This document shows positions 1-8,951 of a stretch of 64,000 nucleotides of DNA, piece after piece. Below the pieces are notes generated by a model that searched no databases, had not been told where the DNA came from, and was given only the letters and a program-made list of their open reading frames with translations. The stretch is from a virus: positions 1 through 64,000 of IMG/VR virus record IMGVR_UViG_3300045107_000106. One strand, written 5' to 3'. The stretch's first letter is position 1. Each line of letters starts with the position of its first letter. Position numbers and translations under genes: made by a program.

Positions 1-11
1 ACATCATCATC

Positions 12-35
12 TTACAGCCCACGCTTGGGTTGTAA
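12..35. terminator. hairpin at the end of the envelope operon
   Basis: A ten-base inverted repeat (TTACAGCCCA at 12-21, TGGGTTGTAA at 26-35, loop CGCT) lies just after the stop codon of the leftward gene. It could end leftward transcription, but there is no good T-run. Confidence 0.35.
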
Positions 36-44
36 AGTTGGTTT

Positions 45-1064
45 CTACTGCCGCTCGTGGAGGGATTGATTGATACCCTCCATCTGCTCCTGGGTGCGGC
101 GGGCGGCGTTCAACTGGCGGTCCAGGTTCTCCCGCAGCCGGTCCATGTCGCTGTTGTTAGCCTTCGCCCGCAGCGAGCGGATGCCGGACACGATCTCACC
201 CATGTGATCGACGGCCTTGCCCACATCCTCGATGATCTTGTCCCGGTCGGCCTGGGCCAAGTCTTTCGCCTTCCCACGCAGGTTCCGGGACGTTTCCCAG
301 ATGTTGAAGGCGTCTTCGAGTTTCTTAACGACCAGATTGAAGAGTTCCTTAATCTGATCGACCGTCTGCGGTGTGCAGTATTCCGACAGCTTTCCGGCCT
401 CGTAGTCGGCCATGAAGGCGTCGTACAACTCCCGCATGTCCCGGAGGTAGGTCTGGTCCCTCGGGTCACGGTCACGGCACAGCTTCTCGTCCAGTTCGTC
501 GAGCTTCTGCTTCGTGGCTTCCTTCGTCTCAAGCTCGATGGTCTTGGCGGCGTTCTGGACGACCTTCTCAAGATTCAGTGCAAAGTTAGTCCCGGCCCAA
601 CCCAGGCCGACCAGCACACCCAAGAACCCCAGGAACGTCATCACCGCCCCGCCGCCGAATGCCCACGACAGGAGCAGCATGGTAATGCCGATGGTGGTCG
701 AGCCGACCGTCAGCGGCGTCACAAACAAGTCGAGTATCGCCTTCTTGCGGATGCTGTCCATAGTTGGCTTCGCTTTCGGCTGGGCGGTGTATGGTTCTCC
801 CGGCCTCAACTTCGGGCGAGGCGGGCGTGGCTTCGGTGGTTCTGGGTCAAACCCCGGTATCCCTTGAAACAGCCGGTCTTTCAGAATCCCGTCAATCGGC
901 AACGGGGGCGGAAGATCGGGCAGTTTCTTCTTCGGCGTGGGCTTCTTCTTTGGAACGATGGGGCGGACTTCCACCCCATCGAGAGAACTCTTCTTGGCTT
1001 TCTTTCCGTAGTAGGCCGGGGTGTTCGGTTTCTTCCCCGGCCTGTTTCCCTTCCGTGGCGGCAT
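45..1064 (-). CDS. proline-rich, two-TM, coiled-coil membrane protein
   Basis: A 339-residue protein of unknown function. Residues 1-100 are basic and rich in proline, lysine and arginine. Two hydrophobic segments follow (about 113-135 and 138-162), separated only by a short glycine turn, so both long tails probably face the same side. The remaining 170 residues are charged, helical and coiled-coil-like, with no catalytic motif seen. It is the last gene of a leftward run with two solute-binding/OmpA proteins and a VWA protein, only 7 bases after the upstream gene. I infer an inner-membrane scaffold for that envelope set. Confidence 0.75.
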   Translation of the reverse strand: MPPRKGNRPGKKPNTPAYYGKKAKKSSLDGVEVRPIVPKKKPTPKKKLPDLPPPLPIDGILKDRLFQGIPGFDPEPPKPRPPRPKLRPGEPYTAQPKAKPTMDSIRKKAILDLFVTPLTVGSTTIGITMLLLSWAFGGGAVMTFLGFLGVLVGLGWAGTNFALNLEKVVQNAAKTIELETKEATKQKLDELDEKLCRDRDPRDQTYLRDMRELYDAFMADYEAGKLSEYCTPQTVDQIKELFNLVVKKLEDAFNIWETSRNLRGKAKDLAQADRDKIIEDVGKAVDHMGEIVSGIRSLRAKANNSDMDRLRENLDRQLNAARRTQEQMEGINQSLHERQ

Positions 1065-1071
1065 ATAATCC

Positions 1072-2622
1072 TCAGTACGGCAGTTGTCCCACGATGAAGG
1101 CCACCGTCATAGAGCCATTCGGCTCGGACACATCGGCCTTAACACGATTCCGGTCGATCCCGTGCCCCACCAGCCAGTCCACGGCGGATTGCGCCCGCTG
1201 AGCCGCCAGTGCCTTGTTCGCCTCGATGTCGCCCTCCTTGCTGCAATGCCCCCGGACGATCAGGTAGTATTGCGGCCAGGACTTCATCGTGTTGACCAGA
1301 TCGGCAAGGGTCTGCTCGCTCGCCGTCGTCAACGTCGCCCCGCCCCGTGCGAACACCAAGCGAGGGACTTGCAGTGTACCAACCGGGATCAGTTCCTTCC
1401 ACTGCTTCTCGTTCAGGGCGACCAGTGCCTTGTCCTGCCGAACCTCTTCCGGCTGCACACCGGGGTGGAAGTTCTTGTCAAAAAGGCCACGGATCGTCTT
1501 GTCGTAGTAAAGGCGGTTGGGCTGCCCGCCGGTCGGGTCACGCTCCATCGCCCCGGTCTTGATGAGGACGCCGTTCAGGTTGACGATCATGTCCTCAATG
1601 TGCTGGTAGCCGGTCCCCTGAGTCAGCCCGAAGTGGGCATAGTTCTCCTGGGTGTTCTTCCACCGGATGCCGTCCGCCACCCGCTTCGCAGACGCTTGGC
1701 TGATCGGCTCGCCGGTGAGCTTGGAGTCGTTGAACACCAACTCCTCACGGTTCGTCAGGGTGAAGTTCGCCCGGAAGTAGCTCTCCACCGTCTGCCGCAC
1801 CACGTCCTCGTTCTTGATGAGGAAGTCACGGCTCACCACCAGCACGTCCACGACGTACCCCCGGAACCGGCTGCTGTCGATCAGCACCTTGTAGTCGGGG
1901 TTGTCCAACATCTTCGAGACGTAAGGTTCCCAGAGTACGAACGCCTTCTTCTCGCCCGGTCGGGACTTCCGGTACTCCTCGTAGACCGCCTTCGCCCCGT
2001 TGACCTTCACGAACTGGCTCGCTTTGAGGCGGTCCAGGTTGAAGTTCGCCATCAGCACCCGAGTCAGCGTCTCACTCGGACTATCCCCGGTCATGACGAT
2101 CCGCATCTCCGGGTCGTTGAGGGCGTCCACGTTCGGGATCGAGCGGTAAGCGACCAGGGCGTCCGCCCCCTTCGTCTCGTCGATCAGTGAAACCACGACG
2201 GCCGGGATGTCCCCCAACTCCGCACTGCTCTTAATCAATGCGTCGAGAGTGAACACCGCCATCTGCGTCTCGCCACTCTTCAGCGAGGCGAGCCGCTTCG
2301 GGTAGTCCGCCTGATCGTCCACGAGATCACACTTGATCCCTCGGGACGATAGTTCGTTACGGAACTCGTCGGTGCGGAGTACGGCGTACCCGCTGAACGA
2401 GTCGATGCCCATCTTGAACTTGATCTTGTAGTGGGCTTCCGAACTCGTGTCGTCCAGTTGCTTTTGCTTGGCCTTCGCCTCCTCCTCGGCCTGCTGTGCC
2501 GCCTTGCGAGGGACGAAAATCCATCGGTAGCCCATCACCCCAATAGCCAGGATGACGAGCCACACGACGGCGACGATCACCATCCGTGCCTTGCCCATGC
2601 CGTTGTCTTGCGCCATGTTCAT
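1072..2622 (-). CDS. membrane-anchored solute-binding / OmpA-like fusion protein
   Basis: 516 residues. An N-terminal hydrophobic helix (about 13-32) can anchor or export the protein. The middle (about 60-330) reads like a NitT/TauT/SsuA-type periplasmic solute-binding fold. The C-terminus (about 410-516) has the OmpA-like pattern, including 'VRGHCSKEGD' and a run of AAQRAQSA helix residues, a domain that binds peptidoglycan in known families. The start is fixed by GGAGGT just upstream. It abuts the VWA gene on one side and the coiled-coil membrane gene on the other, so the four genes look co-transcribed. No ABC permease or ATPase is seen nearby, so a role in sensing or anchoring is more likely than transport; that is inference. 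Confidence 0.75.
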   Translation of the reverse strand: MNMAQDNGMGKARMVIVAVVWLVILAIGVMGYRWIFVPRKAAQQAEEEAKAKQKQLDDTSSEAHYKIKFKMGIDSFSGYAVLRTDEFRNELSSRGIKCDLVDDQADYPKRLASLKSGETQMAVFTLDALIKSSAELGDIPAVVVSLIDETKGADALVAYRSIPNVDALNDPEMRIVMTGDSPSETLTRVLMANFNLDRLKASQFVKVNGAKAVYEEYRKSRPGEKKAFVLWEPYVSKMLDNPDYKVLIDSSRFRGYVVDVLVVSRDFLIKNEDVVRQTVESYFRANFTLTNREELVFNDSKLTGEPISQASAKRVADGIRWKNTQENYAHFGLTQGTGYQHIEDMIVNLNGVLIKTGAMERDPTGGQPNRLYYDKTIRGLFDKNFHPGVQPEEVRQDKALVALNEKQWKELIPVGTLQVPRLVFARGGATLTTASEQTLADLVNTMKSWPQYYLIVRGHCSKEGDIEANKALAAQRAQSAVDWLVGHGIDRNRVKADVSEPNGSMTVAFIVGQLPY

Positions 2623-3504
2623 TTACCTCCGGGAAGACCCAGCGGCGACGACAACGACGATGACGAGGAAGACCACGACCCCGATACACACCCAGCCCCA
2701 GGTCGGAAGTCCGCCGCCACCCGTGTTAGCCTTCGCTACCTCGGTCGGGTTTACAGTGCCGCTCTTGTCCAGTGTACCGTCTTCCTTCACGGTGTAAACC
2801 GTGACCGGCTCGCCGATGGGCGTGTCCGGCGGCGACGTGAGGGCGGTGATGATGTGCCCGCTCAGCTTCGGGTCGAGTGGGGCGATCATGCGGAAGTCCT
2901 CGTCCGACACGGCACTGTTGCCGCCGCCCACTTCGGCGACCGAGGCGTTGACGGCTTGCTTCAGCGACTCCGGGTCGTTGGCCCGCATGTACACCTTGCT
3001 GCTCTTGGCGAGGGCGTGGTCGTCCTTCATCCCGACGCCGATGGTTTCGATCACGATCCCACGGGCCTTGACGTGGACGATGTTCTCAGCCAGGAGGTTG
3101 CCGTCGGTTGCTTCGCCGTCGGTGGCGATGACGAGCTTGAACGTGCCCAGCCCCTTGTCACGCTTGCGGGCTTCGATCAGTGCATCCGCTGCGTCCTTGA
3201 CGTACTTGCCCAGCGGGGTGCCGCCGCTCGCTCGGGTGGCACGGATCGCTTGCTTCAGCGACTCCTTGTTGACCGGGCCGAGGTTGGCGATCCAGCCGTT
3301 GAACGTGATGATCCCGATGTGCGTGTTCGGGCCGACCCGATCCACGACGCCGCAGAGGGCGTCCTGAGCGGCCTTCATCTTCGAGACGCTGCCCAGCCGC
3401 TCGTCCATCGACCCGCTCGTGTCCAGTAGCACCACCACGTTGTCGGCGGCGAAGGACGGCGAGGCGAGGAAGAGTAATGCGAACGCTGCCAGTAGCTTCT
3501 TCAT
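2623..3504 (-). CDS. secreted VWA-domain protein with C-terminal TM
   Basis: About 293 residues from the methionine that begins a clear signal peptide (MKKLLAAFALLFLASPSFA). The mature protein starts straight into a von Willebrand A domain with the metal-site motif 'DTSGSMDE', and later has 'IATDGEATDG', typical of VWA folds. The last 25 residues form a hydrophobic segment followed by SSRR, so it is likely held in the inner membrane facing the periplasm. Its stop touches the start of the solute-binding/OmpA gene downstream. VWA domains mediate protein contacts; here the partners are probably the neighbouring OmpA-type proteins. An in-frame ATG upstream at 3531 would spoil the signal peptide and was not used. 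Confidence 0.8.
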   Translation of the reverse strand: MKKLLAAFALLFLASPSFAADNVVVLLDTSGSMDERLGSVSKMKAAQDALCGVVDRVGPNTHIGIITFNGWIANLGPVNKESLKQAIRATRASGGTPLGKYVKDAADALIEARKRDKGLGTFKLVIATDGEATDGNLLAENIVHVKARGIVIETIGVGMKDDHALAKSSKVYMRANDPESLKQAVNASVAEVGGGNSAVSDEDFRMIAPLDPKLSGHIITALTSPPDTPIGEPVTVYTVKEDGTLDKSGTVNPTEVAKANTGGGGLPTWGWVCIGVVVFLVIVVVVAAGSSRR

Positions 3505-3533
3505 GTTATGGAACTCCGGGAGTGTGTACATGG

Positions 3534-3559
3534 AAAGGGCGGGGCAATAGACCCCGCCC
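3534..3559 (-). terminator. terminator after the second solute-binding/OmpA gene
   Basis: A GC-rich eight-base stem (GGGCGGGG 3537-3544, CCCCGCCC 3552-3559) is followed, on the minus strand, by a short T-run. It lies between the OmpA-type gene at 3574-5433 and the VWA gene, so it may lower downstream expression. Confidence 0.5.
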
Positions 3560-3573
3560 CCACAGAGAACGGC

Positions 3574-5433
3574 TTAGTAGTCGAAGTCCTTCGGCTTGAT
3601 CGCCTCCGGGTTGACCCGGACCAGCCGGAACTCCACCCGCATGTTACGCTTCGCCTCGTCCATGTTGGACGGCTTGGCGACCAGCGGCTCCCGGATGCCC
3701 ATGCCCACCGGGACGATCTGGCTCGGGTCCAGGTTCAGCCCGTTCTTCTTGGCGTACTCGATGATCGACTTCTTCACTTCCTCGGCACGGGTCTGGCTCA
3801 GGTTCAGAGCCGCCTGCATCGTCTCCTGGGGGTTCGGGTCGGAACCCTGGAAGTCCCCGGCGGCGATGTGCTTCATCACGTCGTTCGTGGCCGTCAGGTC
3901 GAGCGCCTTCCCGTTCAGCTTGTAACTGTACGGGGTGCCCTTGCCGTCGCCCTCACGGGTGATGATCCCCTTGCTCATCCCGGCCTTGATGAAATCGACC
4001 AACGTCTTCGTCGGGTCGGCGTGGCCCCGGATCACGATTGCCGCCTTGCCGAACGTCTGCGTGCCCTGGACGACCCGCTTGAACTCCGCACCGTACACGT
4101 CGATGGAGAACTTCTCCTGGTTCGGCTCGAAGTTGATGGCGAAGCTCACGAGCGTCCGGTCGTCGAGGTTCTGGTTCGGGAAGGCGTCGATGCCCTCGGC
4201 CTTGAACCCACCCCCGGCGAACTTCGGCTCCTCGTAGGTCAACCCGGCCATCCCGGACAGCTTCCGCCAGTCGAACCCGGACTTGTCGTAGCCGAACCGC
4301 TCCTTCGCCGCACCCAGCGTCACCGCCAGATCGAGGCCGGACTTCAGCTTGGCGTCGAACCCGTTCAGGTTGCCCGGATCGTTGAAGTACACGATGTTCC
4401 CAGGTAGGCCGACGAAGCTGGCGTCACTGACCAGCCCGTGAGCGTCCACTTCCAGTGTCGGCAGCACCTTCTCACCGTACACGCCCTGGGCCATCTTCAG
4501 GAGGTTCATGTACTCGGGCGACTTGCCCTTGCCGTCGTTGTAGGCATTCTTCCAGGCGACCAGTTGGCTCGTCGCCTTCAGGTAGCCCGCAGTGAACTTC
4601 TCGCACCAGTCCCGGTTGTTCTTGAAGAAGTCCGACCGGACCATGTACACGTCGGCGACCGACCGGCTCATCTGGGCGGTGGACACGACGACGTGCGCAC
4701 CCTTGACGGTCCCCTCGGCACCGCTCCCCTTCTTATCCAACCCGCCCGTCAGGCCGAGCATGTCGGGGCTGATGACGCACACGCAGTCGATGCTGGCGTC
4801 CTTCTTGAATAACTCGCCGGGGCTGTCCTCGCCGGTCAGGTTCTTCGTCCAGACCACGTTGATGTCGGTCCACTTCAGCCCGCCCGCCCGGAGGGCGTCG
4901 TCGAGCAAGCCGACGTGCGGCCCGCCCTGCTGGAGAGCGAACTTCTTCCCCTTGAACTCGTTGATCGTGTGGACCGCCTCACGGGCAACAACGTGGTCGC
5001 CCGCACTCCACGTCAACTGGAACAGCATGACCGGCTTGGTGGCCGGGTCGCTGCCCAGAACGTCCGAGGCCAGGGCGATCTGGGCCGTCGTACCCCGGAT
5101 GACCGGAGTCTTCCCGCCCATGTAGTCCCGGACCTGCTGGACGAAGTTGTCTCCGTTGACCATCTTCAGCTTCAGCCCGGCTTGGCCGTAGATGGACTTC
5201 GGGTCGGTCGAGCCGCCCCCGCCGTTGGCGAGGAAGGTCGCCACGTCGCCACCCCAGGTCAGGTACGGAACCGGCATCTCAGCCGCAGCCTCAACCGGCT
5301 TGACCTGCACCTGCCCGACGGTCTGGCTGAAGTGCGGAACGGTCGGGGCCGCAGGCGGCTGGGCCGACATCGGGGACGAAATCATCCCCACCACGGCGGC
5401 TAACAGCACGCCGAAGGCACAGAGCTTCTTCAT
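3574..5433 (-). CDS. periplasmic solute-binding / OmpA-like fusion protein
   Basis: 619 residues with a signal peptide (MKKLCAFGVLLAAVVGMISS, then SAQP). Residues about 45-400 resemble NMT1/SsuA-type solute-binding proteins. The C-terminal third (about 430-619) is OmpA-like, with 'VIRGHADPTK' and a later TRAEEVKKSI helix and 'KRNMRVEFRL' strand. It is organised like the 516-residue protein downstream but is soluble rather than membrane-anchored, suggesting an old duplication and divergence. GGAGAG lies upstream of the start. It is the first gene of the leftward envelope set. Confidence 0.78.
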   Translation of the reverse strand: MKKLCAFGVLLAAVVGMISSPMSAQPPAAPTVPHFSQTVGQVQVKPVEAAAEMPVPYLTWGGDVATFLANGGGGSTDPKSIYGQAGLKLKMVNGDNFVQQVRDYMGGKTPVIRGTTAQIALASDVLGSDPATKPVMLFQLTWSAGDHVVAREAVHTINEFKGKKFALQQGGPHVGLLDDALRAGGLKWTDINVVWTKNLTGEDSPGELFKKDASIDCVCVISPDMLGLTGGLDKKGSGAEGTVKGAHVVVSTAQMSRSVADVYMVRSDFFKNNRDWCEKFTAGYLKATSQLVAWKNAYNDGKGKSPEYMNLLKMAQGVYGEKVLPTLEVDAHGLVSDASFVGLPGNIVYFNDPGNLNGFDAKLKSGLDLAVTLGAAKERFGYDKSGFDWRKLSGMAGLTYEEPKFAGGGFKAEGIDAFPNQNLDDRTLVSFAINFEPNQEKFSIDVYGAEFKRVVQGTQTFGKAAIVIRGHADPTKTLVDFIKAGMSKGIITREGDGKGTPYSYKLNGKALDLTATNDVMKHIAAGDFQGSDPNPQETMQAALNLSQTRAEEVKKSIIEYAKKNGLNLDPSQIVPVGMGIREPLVAKPSNMDEAKRNMRVEFRLVRVNPEAIKPKDFDY

Positions 5434-5489
5434 GTACTCTCCAGGTTAAAGGACGGGGACAGGTTGACTTCAGTGAAGCCGACCCCGGC

Positions 5490-6047
5490 TCACATGTCCG
5501 GGGCGGCAAGAACGTCCTCGACGGTGATGTCCGGCACCCACCGCCACAACATCCGCTCCAACGCCCACGCCGGGACGTTGTGCGACTCTTCCGACTTCTT
5601 CGCCAGGAACAGGGCGAACTCCTTCAGCTTCGCCTTGTTCTCCCGCTTGTTCCGTAACAGCGGGGCGTGTTCCAACCACCACGGCGAAGTCGGTTCCTCG
5701 AACCGCACGGTGTAACCCTGCGGCACGGCGTACTGAACATACGCCTTCGGTTCCGACGGCGTGGTGTTCGTGTTGTCGATGATGATGAGCGGGTGCCCCT
5801 CCTCGATCAACTTCTGTGCCCGAACCTGATTCCACTTGTGGGCGAACCCAACGTGGTTCGGGCGGAACGAATACTTCGCCGGTTGCTCGGGTTCCACGAG
5901 CTTGTAGAAGTATTCGTCGGTGGACAGCACCGCCCCGACCGTACCGGCGATCTCCTTCGCCCGGTACGACTTCCCGGAAGAAGGCAGGCCACGCATGATG
6001 ACCAGTTCCTTCACCGCCGGGGTTTCGAGTTCCGTTACACCGTCCAT
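5490..6047 (-). CDS. P-loop kinase (polynucleotide kinase / N4BP2-like)
   Basis: 185 residues. 'MRGLPSSGKSYRAKEI' (about 18-33) is a Walker A motif, followed by 'LSTDEYF' and by 'IIIDNTNTTPSEPKAY', the arrangement of the AAA_33 / zeta-toxin / polynucleotide-kinase-like family. Such enzymes phosphorylate nucleic-acid ends or small molecules; the substrate cannot be told here. A start at 6047 follows GGAAGGGA. A 58-residue membrane gene lies 3 bases upstream, so the two are probably co-transcribed. Confidence 0.75.
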   Translation of the reverse strand: MDGVTELETPAVKELVIMRGLPSSGKSYRAKEIAGTVGAVLSTDEYFYKLVEPEQPAKYSFRPNHVGFAHKWNQVRAQKLIEEGHPLIIIDNTNTTPSEPKAYVQYAVPQGYTVRFEEPTSPWWLEHAPLLRNKRENKAKLKEFALFLAKKSEESHNVPAWALERMLWRWVPDITVEDVLAAPDM

Positions 6048-6050
6048 GTG

Positions 6051-6227
6051 TTATCCCTTCCCACGCACCTTGTCGTGGATGAAGTCCTTCCCACTGTAGA
6101 AGGACGTGATGAGGGCGACCGTCCCGAGGACGTAGTAGCCGTGGTAGTAGAGAACGACGCACAGGGTCATCTGCGGCCAGACCAGGATGCCGAGCAGCAG
6201 AAGCACCCACCCAAATAAACTGACCAT
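6051..6227 (-). CDS. small two-TM membrane protein
   Basis: 58 residues beginning MVSLFGWVLLLLGILVW, with two hydrophobic helices (about 3-27 and 29-44) and a basic tail ending KVRGKG. The start is chosen from AGGAG six bases upstream; the longer open frame to the right is arginine-rich noise. Function unknown. It sits directly before the P-loop kinase gene. Confidence 0.6.
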   Translation of the reverse strand: MVSLFGWVLLLLGILVWPQMTLCVVLYYHGYYVLGTVALITSFYSGKDFIHDKVRGKG

Positions 6228-6297
6228 GCTGTTTCTCCTATTTTGCAGATGGAGTATACAGCATGGTCTTCGTTTTGTATAGCGGGTTATTTTGGGC

Positions 6298-7023
6298 TTA
6301 AACCATCGCCAAGCCACCCGGCGGCTGCTTCGGCATCGGCCCGCCCGGACTCTGTAGCGGGGCGGTCGGATCGGCGTTCGGGTCAGGCGTCCCGGCCCCG
6401 GCCGGAGGTTGTGGCATCGGGGCAGCTTGCGCCATTTGTGCTGCCGCATTAGGATCAGCACCGGCGGCTGCGGTAGGGTCTTGACCCGCTGGAGCGGCAG
6501 CAGGTTCGCCTCCCTGTGGCGGGGCGGTCGCATCTTGAGGAGCGTTCGTATCTTGCGTAGGTTGCTGCGGCTCGACTTTGGCGGCGACCTTCCACCGCTT
6601 TTCCCCGTAGGTGTCAAGGGCGTCCTTACCGAACATCCGTTGCAGGAGTTGTCCTACCGTGTCCTTCGGTCCGACCTTCTGGTCATTTCCGACTTTCGAC
6701 AGGTATTGCATGGTTTGGTCGGCCTGCGTGCCCAGGGCTGGGTCGCCGAGAGCCTTCATACCCTGGAACACGGGTTGGAGTTTCTTCAGTACAACGTTCG
6801 GCCCCTTGCCCTGCGGCGGGGAGTCCGGCCCGGCGTCGTCGTCGGCGATGTCCGACAGGTTCAAGTGCGTCTGATCCTTCGCCGCACCGAGAAGGAGCTT
6901 CACGGTCTGGTCGTAAAGACGCTGAATTTTGGCCTGAACCTCCCGCCGCTTCGGTTGGGGTGCCTGTGCATCATCTTGTTCCATAAGCCGTTTCATCAAC
7001 AGCCAGTTCTTAAACACGCTCAT
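6298..7023 (-). CDS. capsid-targeting-like N-terminus, Pro/Ala/Gln-rich protein
   Basis: 241 residues. It starts MSVFKNWLLMKRLMEQDD, which resembles the short amphipathic N-termini shared by several other proteins in this window and T4 capsid-targeting sequences; an L-x-E site (LME) could be cut by a T4-type prohead protease. The middle is helical. Residues 155-241 are low-complexity Pro/Ala/Gln/Gly. A GTTAAATAC motif lies immediately upstream. I infer a head-internal or structural protein; no enzyme motif is seen. Confidence 0.65.
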   Translation of the reverse strand: MSVFKNWLLMKRLMEQDDAQAPQPKRREVQAKIQRLYDQTVKLLLGAAKDQTHLNLSDIADDDAGPDSPPQGKGPNVVLKKLQPVFQGMKALGDPALGTQADQTMQYLSKVGNDQKVGPKDTVGQLLQRMFGKDALDTYGEKRWKVAAKVEPQQPTQDTNAPQDATAPPQGGEPAAAPAGQDPTAAAGADPNAAAQMAQAAPMPQPPAGAGTPDPNADPTAPLQSPGGPMPKQPPGGLAMV

Positions 7024-7100
7024 AGAATGTATTTAACAAGTAATCCACGCTTTTGATAAACAAAATCATATTCTCTGGCTAAATATGATCGAGGTTAATC

Positions 7101-7655
7101 ATGGGCAGACCAGCACTACCACCAAAAGAGAAGGCAAGACGCAATAAAGAACAACGCCAAAAACGACTAGCCGAGCAGCACAAGCGGCTTGAGGCTGGTC
7201 TTTGTCGGCAATGTGGCGAGCCTCGATCTGACAAGTCGCAAGTATTCTGCGACAAGCATTTGGCTCGACATCGAGAAACATGTCGTGGTTATGCAAGCAA
7301 TGAAGACCCGAATACTGCAAAATACCGCAGGCTAAAAAGCTCGGCACAGCAACGAAGCATAACCGTAGATTTTGATAAAGAAGAATTCATGGCATGGTTC
7401 GAGGGTGAGCAGAAGCAGTGTCATTACTGCGGAATCGAAGAACACCGCCTACACCAACACCATGACCCTAAACAAAGAAGATTGACTGTAGATCGAAAGG
7501 ATAGTAAACGGCACTACTGTGTGAACAACATCTGCTTGGCTTGCTTCCGATGCAACAACATGAAAAGCAACTTCTTCACTTCGGAAGAGTGGATGGGCAT
7601 TGCACTAAATATCATCAGGCCGAGGCTTGCCGAATACCATAACCTCGGAGAGTGA
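7101..7655 (+). CDS. HNH endonuclease, homing type
   Basis: 184 residues. An N-terminal cysteine cluster ('CRQCGEPR', later 'FCDKH') is a zinc finger. The HNH nuclease core is in 'CHYCGIEEHRLHQHH', 'LTVDRKDSKRHYCVNN' and 'CLACFRCNNMKSNF'. Proteins of this kind nick or cut phage DNA and spread by homing. The gene is more AT-rich than its neighbours, which fits recent arrival. It overlaps the next gene's leader by a few bases, as if inserted in front of it. A CTAAATA motif is at 7079-7085. Confidence 0.8.
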   Translation: MGRPALPPKEKARRNKEQRQKRLAEQHKRLEAGLCRQCGEPRSDKSQVFCDKHLARHRETCRGYASNEDPNTAKYRRLKSSAQQRSITVDFDKEEFMAWFEGEQKQCHYCGIEEHRLHQHHDPKQRRLTVDRKDSKRHYCVNNICLACFRCNNMKSNFFTSEEWMGIALNIIRPRLAEYHNLGE

Positions 7656-7657
7656 CT

Positions 7658-8440
7658 ATGCGACGTAAAATCCGATTCAAAGAGTTCTTCGAGGCGACCG
7701 ACATCTTCGGGTTCGAGGACAAGACCGTGCCCGACCAACCGGAAACCCCGGAGACGCCGGTCAATACGTTCAGCGTCGGCACCATGATGGACTACCTGTC
7801 TAAGTGGAAGATCGGGGCCAAGACGCCGCACGTCAAGTTCATGAACGAAATCCGCTGGGGTCAGAACTTCGGGGCGGTCCGGCTCGTCGTCTCCCCCAAG
7901 ATGGCCTTCATGGTACAGAAGCTCGGCAAGGATTTGGAAGGCCAGGACGCCTGGATCACCAAGAAGCGGTTCCAACTGAACCGGACCGGCTACGGCGGGT
8001 TCGAGGAAGCCGTTGCGTCCGAAATCTTCGATGTCATCAAGGAACTCAGTGAAGGCGGCGTGGACTCGGCTAAGAAGGAAGTCGAGCGGCTGGACCGGCT
8101 TACGGAACGCATCTCCATGAAGATGCAGAAGGTGGCTCAGAACAAGTTCATCTACGAGGGCATCAAGAAGATCAGCGACAACGAGTACCAGATCGTGTTC
8201 GCAGTGAACTCCTACGGCCTCGAAGCCCCGAGCCAGCGGCGGGTGGAACAGCACATCACCCAAGTCAAGTTCGACCCGGAAGTGGGTTTGATTAAGTGCA
8301 GCGACTTCAAAATCGAGTCGCCGACCGGCGGGCCGCACGAGTGGCGAATCATGCCTGCGGACCTGGAAGTCAACTTCTCCCCGGCCCAGGACCGGGAAGA
8401 GATTGAGGAAGTGATCGCCGTTCACTTCAAGTATTTCTAA
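7658..8440 (+). CDS. capsid-targeting-like N-terminus, structural-like protein
   Basis: 260 residues, starting MRRKIRFKEFFEATDIFGF, with the F-K-x-F-F pattern seen in other genes of this window. ATG at 7658 is preferred over a GTG two codons earlier because GGAG lies 7 bases before it. The rest is a mixed helical and strand protein without enzyme motifs, ending VIAVHFKYF. Possibly a head or tail component; function not recognised. Confidence 0.65.
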   Translation: MRRKIRFKEFFEATDIFGFEDKTVPDQPETPETPVNTFSVGTMMDYLSKWKIGAKTPHVKFMNEIRWGQNFGAVRLVVSPKMAFMVQKLGKDLEGQDAWITKKRFQLNRTGYGGFEEAVASEIFDVIKELSEGGVDSAKKEVERLDRLTERISMKMQKVAQNKFIYEGIKKISDNEYQIVFAVNSYGLEAPSQRRVEQHITQVKFDPEVGLIKCSDFKIESPTGGPHEWRIMPADLEVNFSPAQDREEIEEVIAVHFKYF

Positions 8441-8748
8441 GAGACGACCTGACCCTCGTCCTTCTTCGGGGGCCAGCCGCCCACGATCACGTCGCCCCAG
8501 ATCATGTCCCGGATGCCTTTGAGTTCGCCGATGACGTTGAACCCGAGCATCTGTTCGGGGTTCTTCTTATCGATCTCCTCCAGCGTCTCCAGGGCTTGAT
8601 TCAGTTGGAACGCCAGCCATGCGGCATTGTCGCCCCGGATGAAGAGGCCGGGCCAGTCCTCGTACCCGTCCTTCATATTAAACTGGACGGCTCCCGTTTC
8701 CACCCGTTCGTCTGTGTCGAGTTGTAGAACTCGTACCTTCTGCGGCAT
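8437..8748 (-). CDS. hypothetical protein
   Basis: 103 residues with a beta-rich N-terminus (MPQKVRVLQLDTDE) and a helical middle (LNQALETLEEIDKK). It overlaps the end of the rightward gene by four bases. It leads a leftward group with the next two genes. No known family recognised. Confidence 0.6.
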   Translation of the reverse strand: MPQKVRVLQLDTDERVETGAVQFNMKDGYEDWPGLFIRGDNAAWLAFQLNQALETLEEIDKKNPEQMLGFNVIGELKGIRDMIWGDVIVGGWPPKKDEGQVVS

Positions 8749-8756
8749 TGCTTCTC

Positions 8757-8951
8757 CTAGACTAATTGGTACTTTCGGTCCATCGTCATTCGCATGCCGT
8801 CAGTCTGCAACAGGTAGCTGAGGGCGTCGATGACCTGCCACTCCTTGACACCTGGGTCAAGGAACAACACCTTCTGAATGACTTCCAGAGGCCGCATCGG
8901 GTTCGCCGACATCGCCTCTTTTACCTTCGAGAGAACGTAGTCATTTTTCAT
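8757..8951 (-). CDS. small hypothetical protein, possible winged-helix fold
   Basis: 64 residues, helical, ending in 'MRMTMDRKYQLV'. The order helix-helix-helix-hairpin ('VIDALSYLLQTDG' then a basic strand pair) resembles a small winged-helix DNA-binding domain, but this is only a shape guess. Its start overlaps the stop of the upstream gene by 11 bases. Confidence 0.5.
   Translation of the reverse strand: MKNDYVLSKVKEAMSANPMRPLEVIQKVLFLDPGVKEWQVIDALSYLLQTDGMRMTMDRKYQLV

Noticed and set aside
2623-3531. longer start of the VWA gene at 3531
   Set aside because: It would put nine extra residues before a perfect signal peptide.
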